This document shows, piece after piece, positions 40,779-50,607 of a DNA stretch of 64,000 nucleotides. The notes under the pieces are model-generated. The model did no database searches, had not been told where the DNA came from, and worked only from the letters and a program-made list of their open reading frames with translations. This stretch comes from Dendrolimus kikuchii (lineage: Eukaryota; Arthropoda; Insecta; Lepidoptera; Lasiocampidae): NCBI GenBank assembly GCA_019925095.2, contig CM034415.1, positions 11,886,833-11,950,832 on the forward strand. Direction: 5' to 3'. Position 1 is the first letter of the stretch; every line of letters starts with the position of its first letter. A program made the translations under genes and the position numbers.

Positions 40779-42743
40779 TTATATATATATATATATATTT
40801 ATATATATTTATATATATATATATATAAAAATGTTGCCGTCACCCATGGTGTTGCTAACATCTATAGGTGACGATAACTACTTACAAAGGCAAAGTGGGC
40901 CTTCTATCTGTTTGCCAGCAATAATAAAAAGCTAAACATTAAAAATAAACTTATTAAGAGGCTATCAAAATTTGTGATAATGTATGAGCAAGACAGCAAA
41001 CTCGCTGTCTCATATTTTGTAGATACAACAACAATATAACGATGGCTGGATTTAACTTAAAAAGTTTAGTTAAAATGTAAATACCTTTGTGGTACTCAGC
41101 ATCCTCCCTGGCCTGTTTCCACTTGTCTAATGAGGGTCGCAGCTTATTGAGGATGTACATTGAGAGCACAGCCAAACCCACCACATACCAACCGTACGCA
41201 GCTAAGAACTCTAGCACTGAAAAATTATACATTTTTATTGATTGGATTACAGATGCTACTTGGGAAGTTAAAACTATGAAGTAGAGATGAATAGGACATA
41301 CTGTGCAGTCAAACAAGGAAAAATTGACGAAATACTTCAATAATTGGAACCGCAGGATGGAAAAAGAAGGGGAGACCAGAGAGATGATCTTCCAAAGGCT
41401 TGGAGGAGATTAGCAACAGATCACACAAAATGGCATATTCTGGAGGAGGCCTATGCCAAGGAAGCAACATGACTTGGCAGCTGTGAATGTGTTTAAAAAA
41501 AAAAAAACAATAAAACAAAAATGTCAGAAAATAAGGCTATTTTAATTTTTATTTACTTTATTTAATCAAATTAATATGGAATGTGGAATAGTTACCATTG
41601 TATACGTTACTATTACCCACCTTCCATGATCAAATTGATCGTGTACTAGCAGAGGGTGATGTCAGGAGCCTTAAGAAAAGACGAGCGTGCATGACAAGAG
41701 TTATGAATGTCAAAGAAGCAAGTGAGTTGTGTAAGAATAAGCCTAAATGGCGCTCTGTTGTTCGTGCCTACCCCGCAAGGGAACTGGCGTGAAGTTATGT
41801 ATGTATGTATGTACTATTACCCACATCGATGCAAACCATTATACTACCTAAGGGTAAATCTATACTTTTAGTTGTTTATCTGAATGTAGGTCCAACAAAT
41901 GCTGGCTAGATATTTTAAGACTTAATATATATATTTTTTATTGCAGGAGTTCAGCAGACAGGCAGATGGCCCACTTGATGGAAAGCGGTTACTATCGCCA
42001 ATGGACATTTGCGTCACCAAAGGTGCTACAAATGTGCTTCTGCTCTCTTAAGGGAGACTGGAACCTGGTCACTAATGCCGGAACACAACTCAAGGTTGTT
42101 ATGGCGACATACATGGCCACCTGGCAAAAGTTCTGTCAATAATATTGAATATTGTAACAAAAAGACAAAAGAAGGAAAGCAGACTCCAGGCTTCAAAGCA
42201 GATGCTCCAAACACACCCAGAATTTAAGGACAGGATGATGATGATATTTGTTTTATTGTTAACTGCCAACATATTTTTAATTGTAATAATATTAGGTCTG
42301 TTGTAACACGATTTGAAACCACTCAAAACAATCAGATTAAAAATCACACTTTATTGTTCAAAAAATTATATTATGTATTTGGCTTGTGGTCAAAAGATGT
42401 TGGAACAGATCTTACATTATAGTTTGAGTGTGTAATATAATTAAGTTATGAGATTGAAAGTTTTAATGATTAAAACCTGACCTTTGCTCAAGACCTACTT
42501 GCTACCACCCCAAAAACCTAATCTCAAGTGTTAAATGGGGTTAAACTTATAACAACTTTTGTTATCGCATATTATATTGCAATAAATGATACAACTTCCC
42601 ACCGCCTACGTAAATAAACTGGTTTTATTATCAAACAACGTTGCGAGTGTAATCGTTAGTCTAAACACCAGTTGAAAATTAATTTAAAATCAATACTTAC
42701 GGTAAGTCACTGGATTAAACATTACGGACTCCGAATTAGACAT
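33195..42743 (-). CDS. SELENOS: selenoprotein S (VIMP) orthologue with Cys, complete
   Basis: This is a single-pass ER membrane protein that links the AAA ATPase p97/VCP to Derlin complexes in ER-associated degradation (role known from mammals). Joining 42743-42701, 41216-41085, 38204-38098, 36273-36183 and 33283-33195 gives 153 residues with every intron phase consistent (1, 1, 0, 1). Visible parts: a short lumenal N-terminus; a hydrophobic segment at about residues 16-36 ([20 protein letters not shown]); a long charged helix at about 40-115 ([20 protein letters not shown] onward) that matches the coiled, p97-binding region; a short disordered tail with LPLSGG, equivalent to the vertebrate NPLSGEGG segment; and the end …ACAKGGCGR, where vertebrates have …GGUG. 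Cys-151 stands at the selenocysteine position. Introns carry at least a dozen repeats. Identity is secure, and exon edges are set by consensus splice sites. Confidence 0.92.
33321..33632 (+). mobile_element. retroposon family A copy in SELENOS intron 4
   Basis: A full-length plus-sense copy runs from 'atccgtgcaggaacgg' to 'ctgcaataaaaaaaaa'. It lies 37 bp upstream (in gene direction) of the exon 5 acceptor, antisense to the gene. Confidence 0.8.
33633..34167. other. SELENOS: SELENOS intron 4, unclassified
   Basis: AT-rich intron sequence. I see no further exon and no repeat with a partner in the window. Confidence 0.5.
34168..35055. mobile_element. inverted-repeat element with internal 310-bp duplication
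   Basis: The segment starting 'tttcaacacacttgctcata' occurs at 34171 and again at 34481, giving two tandem 310-bp units that differ at only a few positions. The opposite end carries 'cacaagtgtgttgaaaa' (34833-34849) and again 'cacaagtgtgttgagaaa' (35023-35040), the inverted complement of the left terminus. So this is a terminal-inverted-repeat element whose two ends have each been duplicated. A GC-richer patch (34870-34960) lies between the right ends. No protein is encoded. Confidence 0.75.
35248..35487 (+). pseudogene. RTE-like LINE 3' end (family B)
   Basis: A plus-sense copy begins at [13 protein letters not shown] and ends in a TATG tail. A small deletion after ACMT joins to KKQVRC and shifts the frame, so the usual RELA end is lost. 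Confidence 0.75.
35760..36065 (+). repeat. repeat family G, tandem dimer
   Basis: Two related units of about 150 bp lie head to tail (from 'cagcgccatctgttttgcta' and from 'gcagcgccatccttttcgct'). Each carries an 'aacgacgt' and a 'gggata…tatcc' pair and ends in a 'tcgagttttattcac' or 'tcgagtttcatttaaat' phrase. It is related to 6240-6410. Confidence 0.65.
36183..36273 (-). CDS. SELENOS: SELENOS exon 4
   Basis: Encodes [20 protein letters not shown] then [10 protein letters not shown]. Acceptor GTTGCAG, donor GGAG|GTATGC. Reading on past this donor would give a Pro-rich then repeat-derived tail, so the splice is preferred. It leaves phase 1, which fits exon 5. Confidence 0.9.
36345..36857 (+). 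pseudogene. RTE-like LINE 3' end (family B), internally deleted
   Basis: It encodes [20 protein letters not shown] onward through [14 protein letters not shown]. It then jumps from WF to the 'cgacacaccttccatgatc' block, deleting roughly 120 bp found in the 7026-7645 copy, and continues to the TATG tail. It lies just upstream of SELENOS exon 4 in gene direction. Confidence 0.8.
36890..36950 (-). repeat. foldback family D arm fragment
   Basis: A single 60-bp arm ('cttaagttttgcgcgact' through 'ggttttaagcgcggtg') joins a GC-rich segment (36950-37030) of unknown origin. Confidence 0.6.
37232..37716. mobile_element. foldback family D, full copy
   Basis: The left arm 37232-37360 and right arm 37600-37716 are inverted copies (blocks 'acgttttaacggttttaag', 'gtggccgaaacgtcgg'). 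The centre contains the 'cttgcgccgcttcttctctt' segment also found at 5505-5525 and an 'aacttgttcatttaaa…acaagttggcggtaggc' inverted pair. No ORF. It is the best reference copy for the family. Confidence 0.8.
38098..38204 (-). CDS. SELENOS: SELENOS exon 3
   Basis: Encodes [20 protein letters not shown] and on to IEQQKE, part of the long helix. Acceptor GATCAG, donor GGAG|GTGAGT. Phase 1 in, phase 0 out. Confidence 0.93.
38313..38605. mobile_element. pogo/Tigger-like MITE, incomplete copy
   Basis: Starts 'tacagtgtaaactccatg' and follows the 32478 copy through 'atcacttggctttagttgg' and 'tatcaccaagatgcc'. It is then cut at about 38605 by a family A retroposon. The right terminus is missing. Confidence 0.7.
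38614..38928 (-). mobile_element. retroposon family A copy
   Basis: A near full-length minus-sense copy inserted in the MITE remnant. The head end reads 'ctttctccgttccagcagag', slightly altered from the usual 'cctgcacggat'. Confidence 0.75.
38948..39092. repeat. (TA)n/(TATG) microsatellite
   Basis: About 145 bp of TA dinucleotides with regular TG interruptions ('tatgtatata'), leading directly into the tail of a family B copy at 39088. The tail probably expanded into this array. Confidence 0.9.
39088..39315 (-). pseudogene. RTE-like LINE 3' end (family B)
   Basis: A minus-sense copy, tail merged with the microsatellite, 5' truncated at about 39313 in the 'tggatggatgcagaagt' block. The minus frame reads [18 protein letters not shown] and on to RELA, with several substitutions. 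Confidence 0.72.
39316..39735. other. SELENOS: SELENOS intron 2, unclassified
   Basis: AT-rich intron. No exon or partnered repeat is seen. Confidence 0.4.
39737..39846 (+). pseudogene. RTE-like LINE 3' end (family B), short
   Basis: Only the last 110 bp, from 'gtcaaagaggcaagtgagg' to the TATG tail. Confidence 0.7.
39928..40158 (+). mobile_element. retroposon family A copy, 5' truncated
   Basis: Plus-sense, starting at 'gccaggtggtagggcattt' and ending in an interrupted A-tail (40139-40157). Internal deletion near 40050 ('agcaacaacgttggtg'). Confidence 0.75.
40432..40827. repeat. AT microsatellite with TTTATATA interruptions
   Basis: About 395 bp of TA repeats broken at intervals by 'tttatatata'. 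Translations of it (Ile-Tyr runs) are meaningless. It lies in SELENOS intron 2. Confidence 0.95.
40830..40938 (+). repeat. family A-related tail fragment
   Basis: A diverged plus-sense piece: 'ggtgttgctaacatctatag', 'gtgacgataacta', 'ccagcaataataaaaagct'. It appears to be a sister subfamily of family A. Confidence 0.5.
41085..41216 (-). CDS. SELENOS: SELENOS exon 2
   Basis: Encodes the membrane segment and the start of the charged helix ([20 protein letters not shown] …, ending DAEYHK). Acceptor TTTTTCAG, donor AAAG|GTATTT, phase 1 at both ends. Confidence 0.93.
41335..41515 (+). pseudogene. RTE-type LINE C-terminal remnant
   Basis: One plus-strand frame reads [20 protein letters not shown] then [12 protein letters not shown] and a stop at about 41471, followed by an A-rich tail (41494-41520). 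The RWxDDL…W…EAYxxQ pattern is that of the RTE ORF end, as seen complete at 61660-61775. It lies in SELENOS intron 1. Confidence 0.65.
41622..41815 (+). pseudogene. RTE-like LINE 3' end (family B), short
   Basis: Plus-sense, from 'ccttccatgatcaaattg' to the TATG tail; close to the consensus. The last 60 codons are open. Confidence 0.73.
41931..42118 (-). mobile_element. retroposon family A copy, 5' truncated
   Basis: Minus-sense, tail at 41930-41945, truncated at 'atggcgacataca' (42113). It lies in SELENOS intron 1, sense to the gene. Confidence 0.72.
42701..42743 (-). CDS. SELENOS: SELENOS exon 1
   Basis: Codes for [14 protein letters not shown] plus one base. The start is the first ATG of the exon (42743-42741). 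The donor is ACC|GTAAGT. The GC-poor region to the right should hold the promoter, and I see no convincing TATA box there. Confidence 0.85.
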
Positions 42744-45700
42744 GACTTGTTCCTCTTCGATCAATGGTTAAAGAAGAAACACCTTGAAATTTAAGGAAAA
42801 ACATTTCACAATTTGCAATGGGATGAGGTCATGATTATTTTTTGTTGAATTCACAAACATTTGCTAATAACTCACCAGTATTCGTTCGTACAAGCACTTA
42901 GTTATGTTTTAAACTAATTAAATTAACTAATAAATGCTGTTTTATATCAACGTAGCTTGAATTTTTAACTATAAAAATGAAACTAGAAAAACACAAGCCG
43001 AAACGAATTCGCCAATTTGACAGTTACAACAGTCAACAGAACAATTAGACATTCACAGCTGAAATAATGACGTGTATGTAAATTTTAGGGATGCACGTTT
43101 AACATCGACTAAAAAATTTTAAAAAACTAATTGATTACATTTACTAAGCTATTATTTTATTTGTTCTTGCACATTTTACCAACGAAATCGATTTATATGA
43201 ATTTTGAAGACCTTTGTCTAAATATGTTTTAAGACTTGTAGCTATATTAAATTGAATTTAAAATCGATTTTAAAGTAGCGATTTATTTTAATATTATCTC
43301 AATCGTAATGTTAATGACAATAGATTTGGTTGTTTTGAAAGTTAATCGTGTGGTGTAAGTATTTTCATACTATTAATTGTTGAATTTCATTCATACAAAT
43401 CGATTATGGTAATTGATAACTTATTTTATTTGTAACATTATTTTTAAGATATCCCGCCTGCCAGATTGTTTATTGGGCTGATGTTTTCCATTTTGTAATA
43501 GAAAAATATAACGCTTTTTTTAAGCTATATCTCAACTCATTACATTCTGAGCCCAAAAGTCCCCGTCTCCTTTAAGCTTAGCTAAGCTTTTTCAACTACA
43601 GGTTGTAGAGTATTTACTATTAAACATCTTTATATCAAGCCTTGACTGCAGTTTCATTCTTACGACATGAGCCTAAATGTTATCTTATGGTATGTACCGT
43701 TTGTTTGGGCCTATCATTGACTTAAATGTAGTTATGATTACATTTACGATGGAAGAAGAATATTATTACTGAAGATGAAGAAATTCTAAGAAAATTTACA
43801 TCGAGAATACTAAATGTATGTATCCCACATAAACACCTTAGTCAAGACGCCATCTTTTCGCCATCTTACAAATGGAGCTTATACTTATTAATTCACATAA
43901 AAACCGAGTCCTTACCCAAGCCACACAAAATTAAAAATCAGACTGAATTATAATATTAAAAAAGATTTGTAAAAGAGGTTTGAATAAAACAACAGTATCA
44001 CATGTTGGGGTCACTTTACTGCTTGGAATCACGACAGACCAAAAGCGACAAGAGGTCACAATTTTACATCTTAACAATATAACCACGCACAGGGTGCGAT
44101 ACGATACACGCCACGTCGATACTTTAACACCATTTTTAATTTATTTGCCGTTAATTCAAACATAAAAGTTCTTTTTTTGTAATTGTATTATTTACGTAGT
44201 AGTAAAAATATCTTGTTTAATATTCATGAACATGATAGATGAATTCCTAAAATTTGAAACTAATAAAGATCCTGGTTAATATGAGGGGTGAAAGGCTAGT
44301 TGCTTTAAACGACACTTTGAAAATGTTTCACAAGAAAAGTTTAAAATCTCAAATCACCCAAATCATACGCGATATTTAGGACGTGTGAACATATAAACAC
44401 GCCTAACAGATAGTGACTTAGGTCATATCCCCCTTAAACAAACAGTGAGCGAATAACTGTATGATTCCAGTAAGCCTCCCTCTTTTTTTAAATGGAACGT
44501 CCATTCAGAGCGTAATGTACGCAGTTTGCGGCGTTTTGCTCGCCGATTTATTCAGTGAGCGGTCGATTAGCAACAAAAAATGCGCGCGGTTGGCGGCGCA
44601 GTTATATACTAAGCGTTTACATTCCCCCCAAGTTCTTAAGCGCTTCGCGTCTGATACGTTCCAGTCCGCTACTAACTCGCCATTGAGTTGGCGACTGATA
44701 CGCCACTCAGAGTCAGCCGCACGTTGTTCGTCTAATAGGGACACGGCCTAAGTAAAATGCTAAGAATCACATTCTTAGATATAATTTACTTTGTAGAATA
44801 TTAGGTCAAAATTAAATTACTTATTAGACTCCACAGGCCAGATCGTAATATTTTAATAAGGTAATTTATAACAAATCACTTTTATACATTAAAGAAATAA
44901 GGCGGTATGACGGTAGGTGGTATGACGAACGTGTATTGTGTCCCTCCAAGGCTCAAGTTCTTTTTCTAATAAACTATATTACACATCTAGATACACATAG
45001 AGTTCTTCACAAAACATTATTAAGTTCATTAAGAGTCTCTTATTTACACTTTCATCACAATATAGAGTGGGTTCCTAAGCACGGAAAATCAACCGTATCT
45101 GTACGCTTAGTAAGCTTGAGACAAAAGCGGCCGATGTGGCTATCTCGCTCGCATATTACTGTATTTTTGAAGATATTAATTGACAGAATTTACTTACGGC
45201 TAATCTGTATTAAATTAATCTCAATTATAAAATTACGAATCTTTCAATTGGACACTCTATCATTGAAAAATACGTTACAAACCCATTGTATGAGAGAATA
45301 GTGGCTTATGACGTCACAATTTTAACAAGTCAAATGGCTTACTATTTGTTTTTAAAGTATAATTAAAATTATCTCTATAATGAACTGTTGAAAGTAATAT
45401 GATAATAAGACATTTTGACGCGTGCATTTATTGTAATATGTGTCAAATACCCAATTTGATTTCCATTCATGTACGTTTCTAGTATATATAAAAATAAATT
45501 CTTATGGAAAAAAGCTTCTATTTTTATGTATGAAACCTTATTTTAACCAGAACATTTCTTTCGAGAAACATTCATAGTATTATGGTTAAGATGCATAGAA
45601 TATACAAATCACCAGTAAATTCACAAATGTGGCCAAGCTTGAGCGAGATAGCGAACTCCATTTAGATAGCTCGTTATATAATTGGATAAGTTTAATTTTT

Positions 45701-46293
45701 CGTGCTTAATTTTTAATAATATTTAAGAATGGCTCATAAGAGTTAAAAATATCAATAATTACATCATTCTGTCTAAAAAATATATAAATAATTCATATTT
45801 GATTTAAAAAAATTAGCAATTTTTTAATGAAGTAATAATTCCAGGTATGTAATTTGAAGCTTCCGTCAATAATTTTCCGTCAGCTCATTAACTCTGTTGA
45901 GTTTTAATATAAATGCTAAGTAGCAAAAATGATATATAACAAGAAGTAGACCAAGTAAAGGTAGTCATATAAATTCATGTTAAGCAAACGATCAATTCGT
46001 AAATTATTAAAAAAATTACGTATTTATTTTTAATTTGGCACAGAAGTACGAGGAATCGAATTGTCATTGATTTCAACTTGGAATTTTATTTTTAAAGATC
46101 TCTAGAAAATGCACTACAGATATACCTTTCAATTTGGACGAATTATAATCTTAGGGATCGGTTAGCGAATTTCTTATTAATATATTTTTTTTAAATACAG
46201 ATCATCATGTACCAGGTTAGCACGATTTGTTGATTCATGGCCCGATCGTACATCTTACCAAACATTCATTTGCCTTACTACCTGTTAAAATTT
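42744..46293. other. intergenic, SELENOS upstream region
   Basis: No exon is recognised. Sequence to about 43050 should include the SELENOS promoter, but no box stands out. A GC-richer patch at 44460-44750 has open frames on both strands with no domain; it looks like an old DNA-transposon or promoter fragment. The rest is AT-rich. Confidence 0.45.
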
Positions 46294-46583
46294 AATACAT
46301 ACATACATAACTTCACGCCAGTTCCCTTGCGGGGTAGGCACGAACAACAGAGCGTCATTCAGGCTTATTCTTACACACCTCACTTGCTTCTTTGACATTC
46401 ATAGCTCTTGTCATGCACGCTCGTCTGTTCTTAAGGCTCCTGACATCTCCTTCTGCTAGTACATGATCAATCTGATCATGGAAGGTGTGTCGTGGCCTGC
46501 CACGACTTCTGCATCCATCCACTTTTGCATTGTATATCTGTTTAGTCATTCTTTCATCAAGCATTCTTTCCACATGCCCGAAC
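46294..46583 (-). pseudogene. RTE-like LINE 3' end (family B)
   Basis: Minus-sense copy, tail 'catacatacata' at 46297-46308, truncated near 46583 at the WFGHVERM motif. The minus frame is open from [16 protein letters not shown] to the truncation of the tail at KNKPE, where a stop replaces the usual codon. Confidence 0.75.
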
Positions 46584-49500
46584 CACCACCACTACAATTT
46601 AATGTAAGCTCTAAACTAGTAATGTCAAAATTCAACCAATTGTAAGGCAAAATAATGAATAGTAATAAGATATACGACCCGGGCAAACTGCCAATAGATC
46701 TGACAAGTGTGACCACAACTCCATCTAGGTGACGAATGTGTCCATTGGATCTCTTTAAGCGTTACTTGATTTACGGTAAGTACTGTACGATGTGTTGTGC
46801 GAAAGAGATGACATGCGAGACCAGATAGCGGCTATGCGAGAGCGCAACACTCTTCCCTCTCAACTCTGTCTGTGAACCTTATAACTGTGTTCGGACAATG
46901 ACGTGTACGTACTTCAAAGACACATTTAAGTTTTGCTCGTATTGTACACTACTCCTAGCCAGTGTCGAAGGTACCAATGTAATAATCTTTGAGAAAGATT
47001 TATTTCCCAGTAAAATAGAAGATTCCGACTTAAGACATAATCTTCTAGAACAATCCAAGAGGAAAGGCCAATCTACGGCGAGTGCACGATTATTTTTATC
47101 ATTTTTAAATTTACATGTAATTGTAAAACTCCACGAGTAAAGCGCCAGTTTAAATATGTCTCTGCTGCATCTGGGATGTTAGTGTTAGAGACTGTGTGGC
47201 CAAAGCGTCTTGTTTATAGCATTAACAATAACGATTAACTAAATTAGTGGATATAAATACGTCATGACAATGTTTAACGTCATTATCAATTTATATATAT
47301 ATAATAAATAAATCAATGCCACTTTTCGTTGTAATTTTATAAATTTCGTGTGTGTTTGAGTGGGTCCCGGGATGGTTTAGATCCACAATTGGAACCGGTA
47401 GATGGCGCTGAGATCGGGTTCTACAATTCTCCTTATCACCTAGAGCGATTTTGGTGATTTTGTTTTTGTGTGTTTGAGTGGGTTCCCGGATGGTTTATAT
47501 TATATTTAATTAAACTAAATTATCATTGAATTTAGCTAACTTCCCAACCTGGCACTCTACTGCTACTTTGTCAGTTTTTATATCAAACCTCTAGCAATAA
47601 AACATGCGACTCTCACAGCCCTGGTCTTATTCGTATTATAGTCTAATAGATTCAACGACGAAAACACATTCATTTCACACACTTTATCGGTTACGAAATT
47701 AATATTTAATTATTACGACACTAAAGATCCGAAAAACGTAATAGTTGCTTGCTGAAGTCACAAAAGTTCTATGTTAACCATATTAAAAAAAAAAAAAAAC
47801 AGTCTCCGTTTAATATTCTACTTACAGCACGAAAACATAGTAAACTTCATATTTCAGATAATTAATAGATTTGCTAATAAATATATATCTCGTGCTTATC
47901 GCTTGTACTTATGACAGGCTAAGATGATCTGCCCTTGAAGTCACTTTGTCTTATTAATCTGCGAAATTAATTCTTATTCAAATATTAAATACATTCATTG
48001 ACAAATTTTAAATGACCTTATGTAATTATTATAATATTTATTTTCTTTATACGTTTAAGATATTCAGGACACATCGACTTTTATAACATACTGTTATGCA
48101 GAGGAACAATTGTATTTGCTGCAAAGAAAAAATACAACCCTCGCTTCAGATGTTCCAGTCATAAAATGTCATCCGATCTTACAATCTGTTTTTAAAAATT
48201 ACCAAAACCCAGAAATAAATCAATGATTTTTAAAATATTAGTAAATTTTTAAAGGCGGCAGAGTGGCTTTTTTTCCTAATTTACTTTAGACCTATCTCCT
48301 TAAAATTATTTTATATAGAAGGGAAAATAGTCGACAAAAAGTATATCATCATTATTTTTTTTTTGTAAATTTTCAAAATAATTACAACATTTAATTCAAT
48401 ATTTAAAGATAATTAATAATATTTTATATTTAACGACCACTAACAAATTATATTTTGAAAAAAACTAAATACACTAAATACAACAAAATTAACATCTATA
48501 TTATGACTTATCTAATATATTTACAGGACTGCACATTACAATTTGCACGTTATCAGGAGGGTATGATACATATAGATTTCATAAAACACACCTAACTCAT
48601 TTACTGGCACCGAATTTTACTAAAGATTCTAAATCGAATAAAAAATCGATTATCAATTCTTAGTCGAGTCAAACTATATTCAGCAACACTAATCACAACG
48701 ATGGGTAACCGAATCTCAAAAACGTACCATCCGGCTAATGGTCGTTCATCAGCTGGCCAAAAACAGTGTGTTAGCTACTCGGCTAATGGTTAATGATTCG
48801 AAAACTAACTGCCGACGGCTCAGACGTTCTCAGATTTATTTGACAACCATTAGCCAGCTGGCATGTTGATGGACAATTTAACCATAGCTATTTTGTGAAT
48901 AACTATTTATCTGGTTTTTATAAAAGCTACCCATCTCCAACTAGTCACTACTTCAGCCGACCTTTACTATACCACAAAAGCGAGTCTTCTAAAACTCTGT
49001 ACTAAGACACTTCTGCGTTTCTCTCGTTTATTAAAGGACAAACTCTAACAATAGATAATATAATTTAGCCGTTTCCAGTTAATGCGACGTATTAGTATCG
49101 ATTTTCATATTAAACCACGTTGATTTAACTAAAACTACATTGCAGCGGTTTTGATGATATTATTTCTACGGTTCGGTCATTCGCTATTATAAATAATCGA
49201 GTTTACAAAATACGCCCAATAAATCTATGTCCACTTATGTGAACAAAACTTTTAGATTATTTTAAGAGAAAACTTTATGTAATTTTTTTATATTTATAAT
49301 AAAATCGACACTCATTTTGAATTTTAAAGCAGCGCTTCAACACAATACAAACCGTTACAATAATTCCATGACAACAATTTTACAATTGCGAAAATCACTT
49401 CATTTTTCTCTTAATGAAATACAATCGACTAAAGAAATTGACGAGTAACGCATATCGATTGTTGTTACAAGTGGACTATAATCGAATAGACATTTAAAGT

Positions 49501-50329
49501 ATTAACACCAATAACATTGGGTAGTCTTCATGATTTATGTGATCATCCATATTTAAGATAAACAATCCTATTTGAAGTATTAAGACTTTTATTATACTTT
49601 TTGCACTTATACCCCGTTCAAAGATTTATTTACTCTGGTTTGGACTTTTAGGGTTGGTGCTAAAATTATTATTTGTATATTACATACAATGCAGGCGTAA
49701 CTATATTGGAGTTTAAGATATATTTTACATTATTTATTGAATTCAACAAAGAAATAGTTAAATCAACACAGTATTTAGGGGGCCTTTATCGTCGTTATTC
49801 TTTATCGCTGTTGGTAGTTACGTGTGAGTACATAACTAGGTGCGTACAATTGATTAAGGTAAAAGCATGGCAAGTTTATTGACCAAAGACACACTTTTCT
49901 AGTTATTTTAGTGCTGCACGTGACGGTGGTTTAGATACATATATCTTGCTAAACAATTAGTCGTGTATTTAGGTCTAAATTATGCTGTACGGGCAATATT
50001 AGCTGATGCATTATTATTACTAATAGACAAAATTAATCTCAAAAATAAGTTTCTATTTTTGATTTTTTTAAAACAAAATATTCTAGCAAAAAAGAAACCG
50101 GCTTCAATTTGACACTGAAGATCATTTTGAAGTTTTACTGAATCTGAAGATTAGTTCAAACTTAAAAGAAGTTATAGTTGAACTTCCTCCTTTTTTAAAG
50201 TCTGTTAAAAATGGGCGTTTAGCTTAATATGTTTTACCGAATAATTTCGCAAATCGACTAAACAAATCGGTAACATGAATAATCGACTAAACGAATCGAT
50301 AAGAGCAATAATCGACTAAATGTGTATTT
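46584..50329. other. intergenic, COP1 downstream region
   Basis: AT-rich. A short frame at 46898-47140 has no recognisable domain. A family F fragment lies at 47330-47520. The COP1 3' UTR should start at 50329 going left. A possible AATAAA on the minus strand lies at 49880-49875, but the true site cannot be fixed from sequence alone. Confidence 0.45.
47330..47520 (+). repeat. repeat family F (Helitron-type) fragment, doubled
   Basis: The phrase 'gtgtgtttgagtgggt' occurs twice (47349 and 47468), each followed by 'cccggatggttta'. The 'accggtagatggcgctgaga' block is shared with the Helitron at 50743-50951 ('acccggtaggtggcgctgga') and with the reversed pieces at 57985-58430. Confidence 0.6.
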
Positions 50330-50607
50330 TTAAACCAGTTCCAGCACTTTGATCGTGCCTTGGCTGTTGGCCGCGAGCAGCACCTGCTGGTCGGGCGAGC
50401 GCCGCCAGCAGACGGCCGAGACGAACTCGGACTGCTCCTCGTCCCTCCGCTCCCGCTCGAGAAAGCCGCGCACGGCGTCGAACCTGTACGCGAGCAGTGG
50501 CCGCGACAGGCCCGAGTAGTACACGTACAGGGCGTTGTTCTCCGACCCGCACGCTATGTACTTGCCATCGGTCGCCAGGCCCACGAAGTTCTTTTCATTT
50601 GCGTGAC
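50330..50607 (-). CDS. COP1: COP1 last exon
   Basis: [20 protein letters not shown] to GTIKVLELV, then stop TAA at 50332-50330. Acceptor TCAATAG after a long T-tract. Ends exactly where other COP1 proteins end. Confidence 0.95.

Noticed and set aside
38996..40935. Ile-Tyr-rich frames over the TA arrays
   Set aside because: Pure translation of microsatellite DNA.
44461..44751. Overlapping frames in the GC-richer patch upstream of SELENOS
   Set aside because: Open on both strands, without motifs. More likely an old transposon or promoter fragment.
46898..47140. 80-codon plus-strand frame (MTCTYFKDTFKFCSYC…)
   Set aside because: No domain, no splice context and no partner exon. AT-driven composition after the first half.
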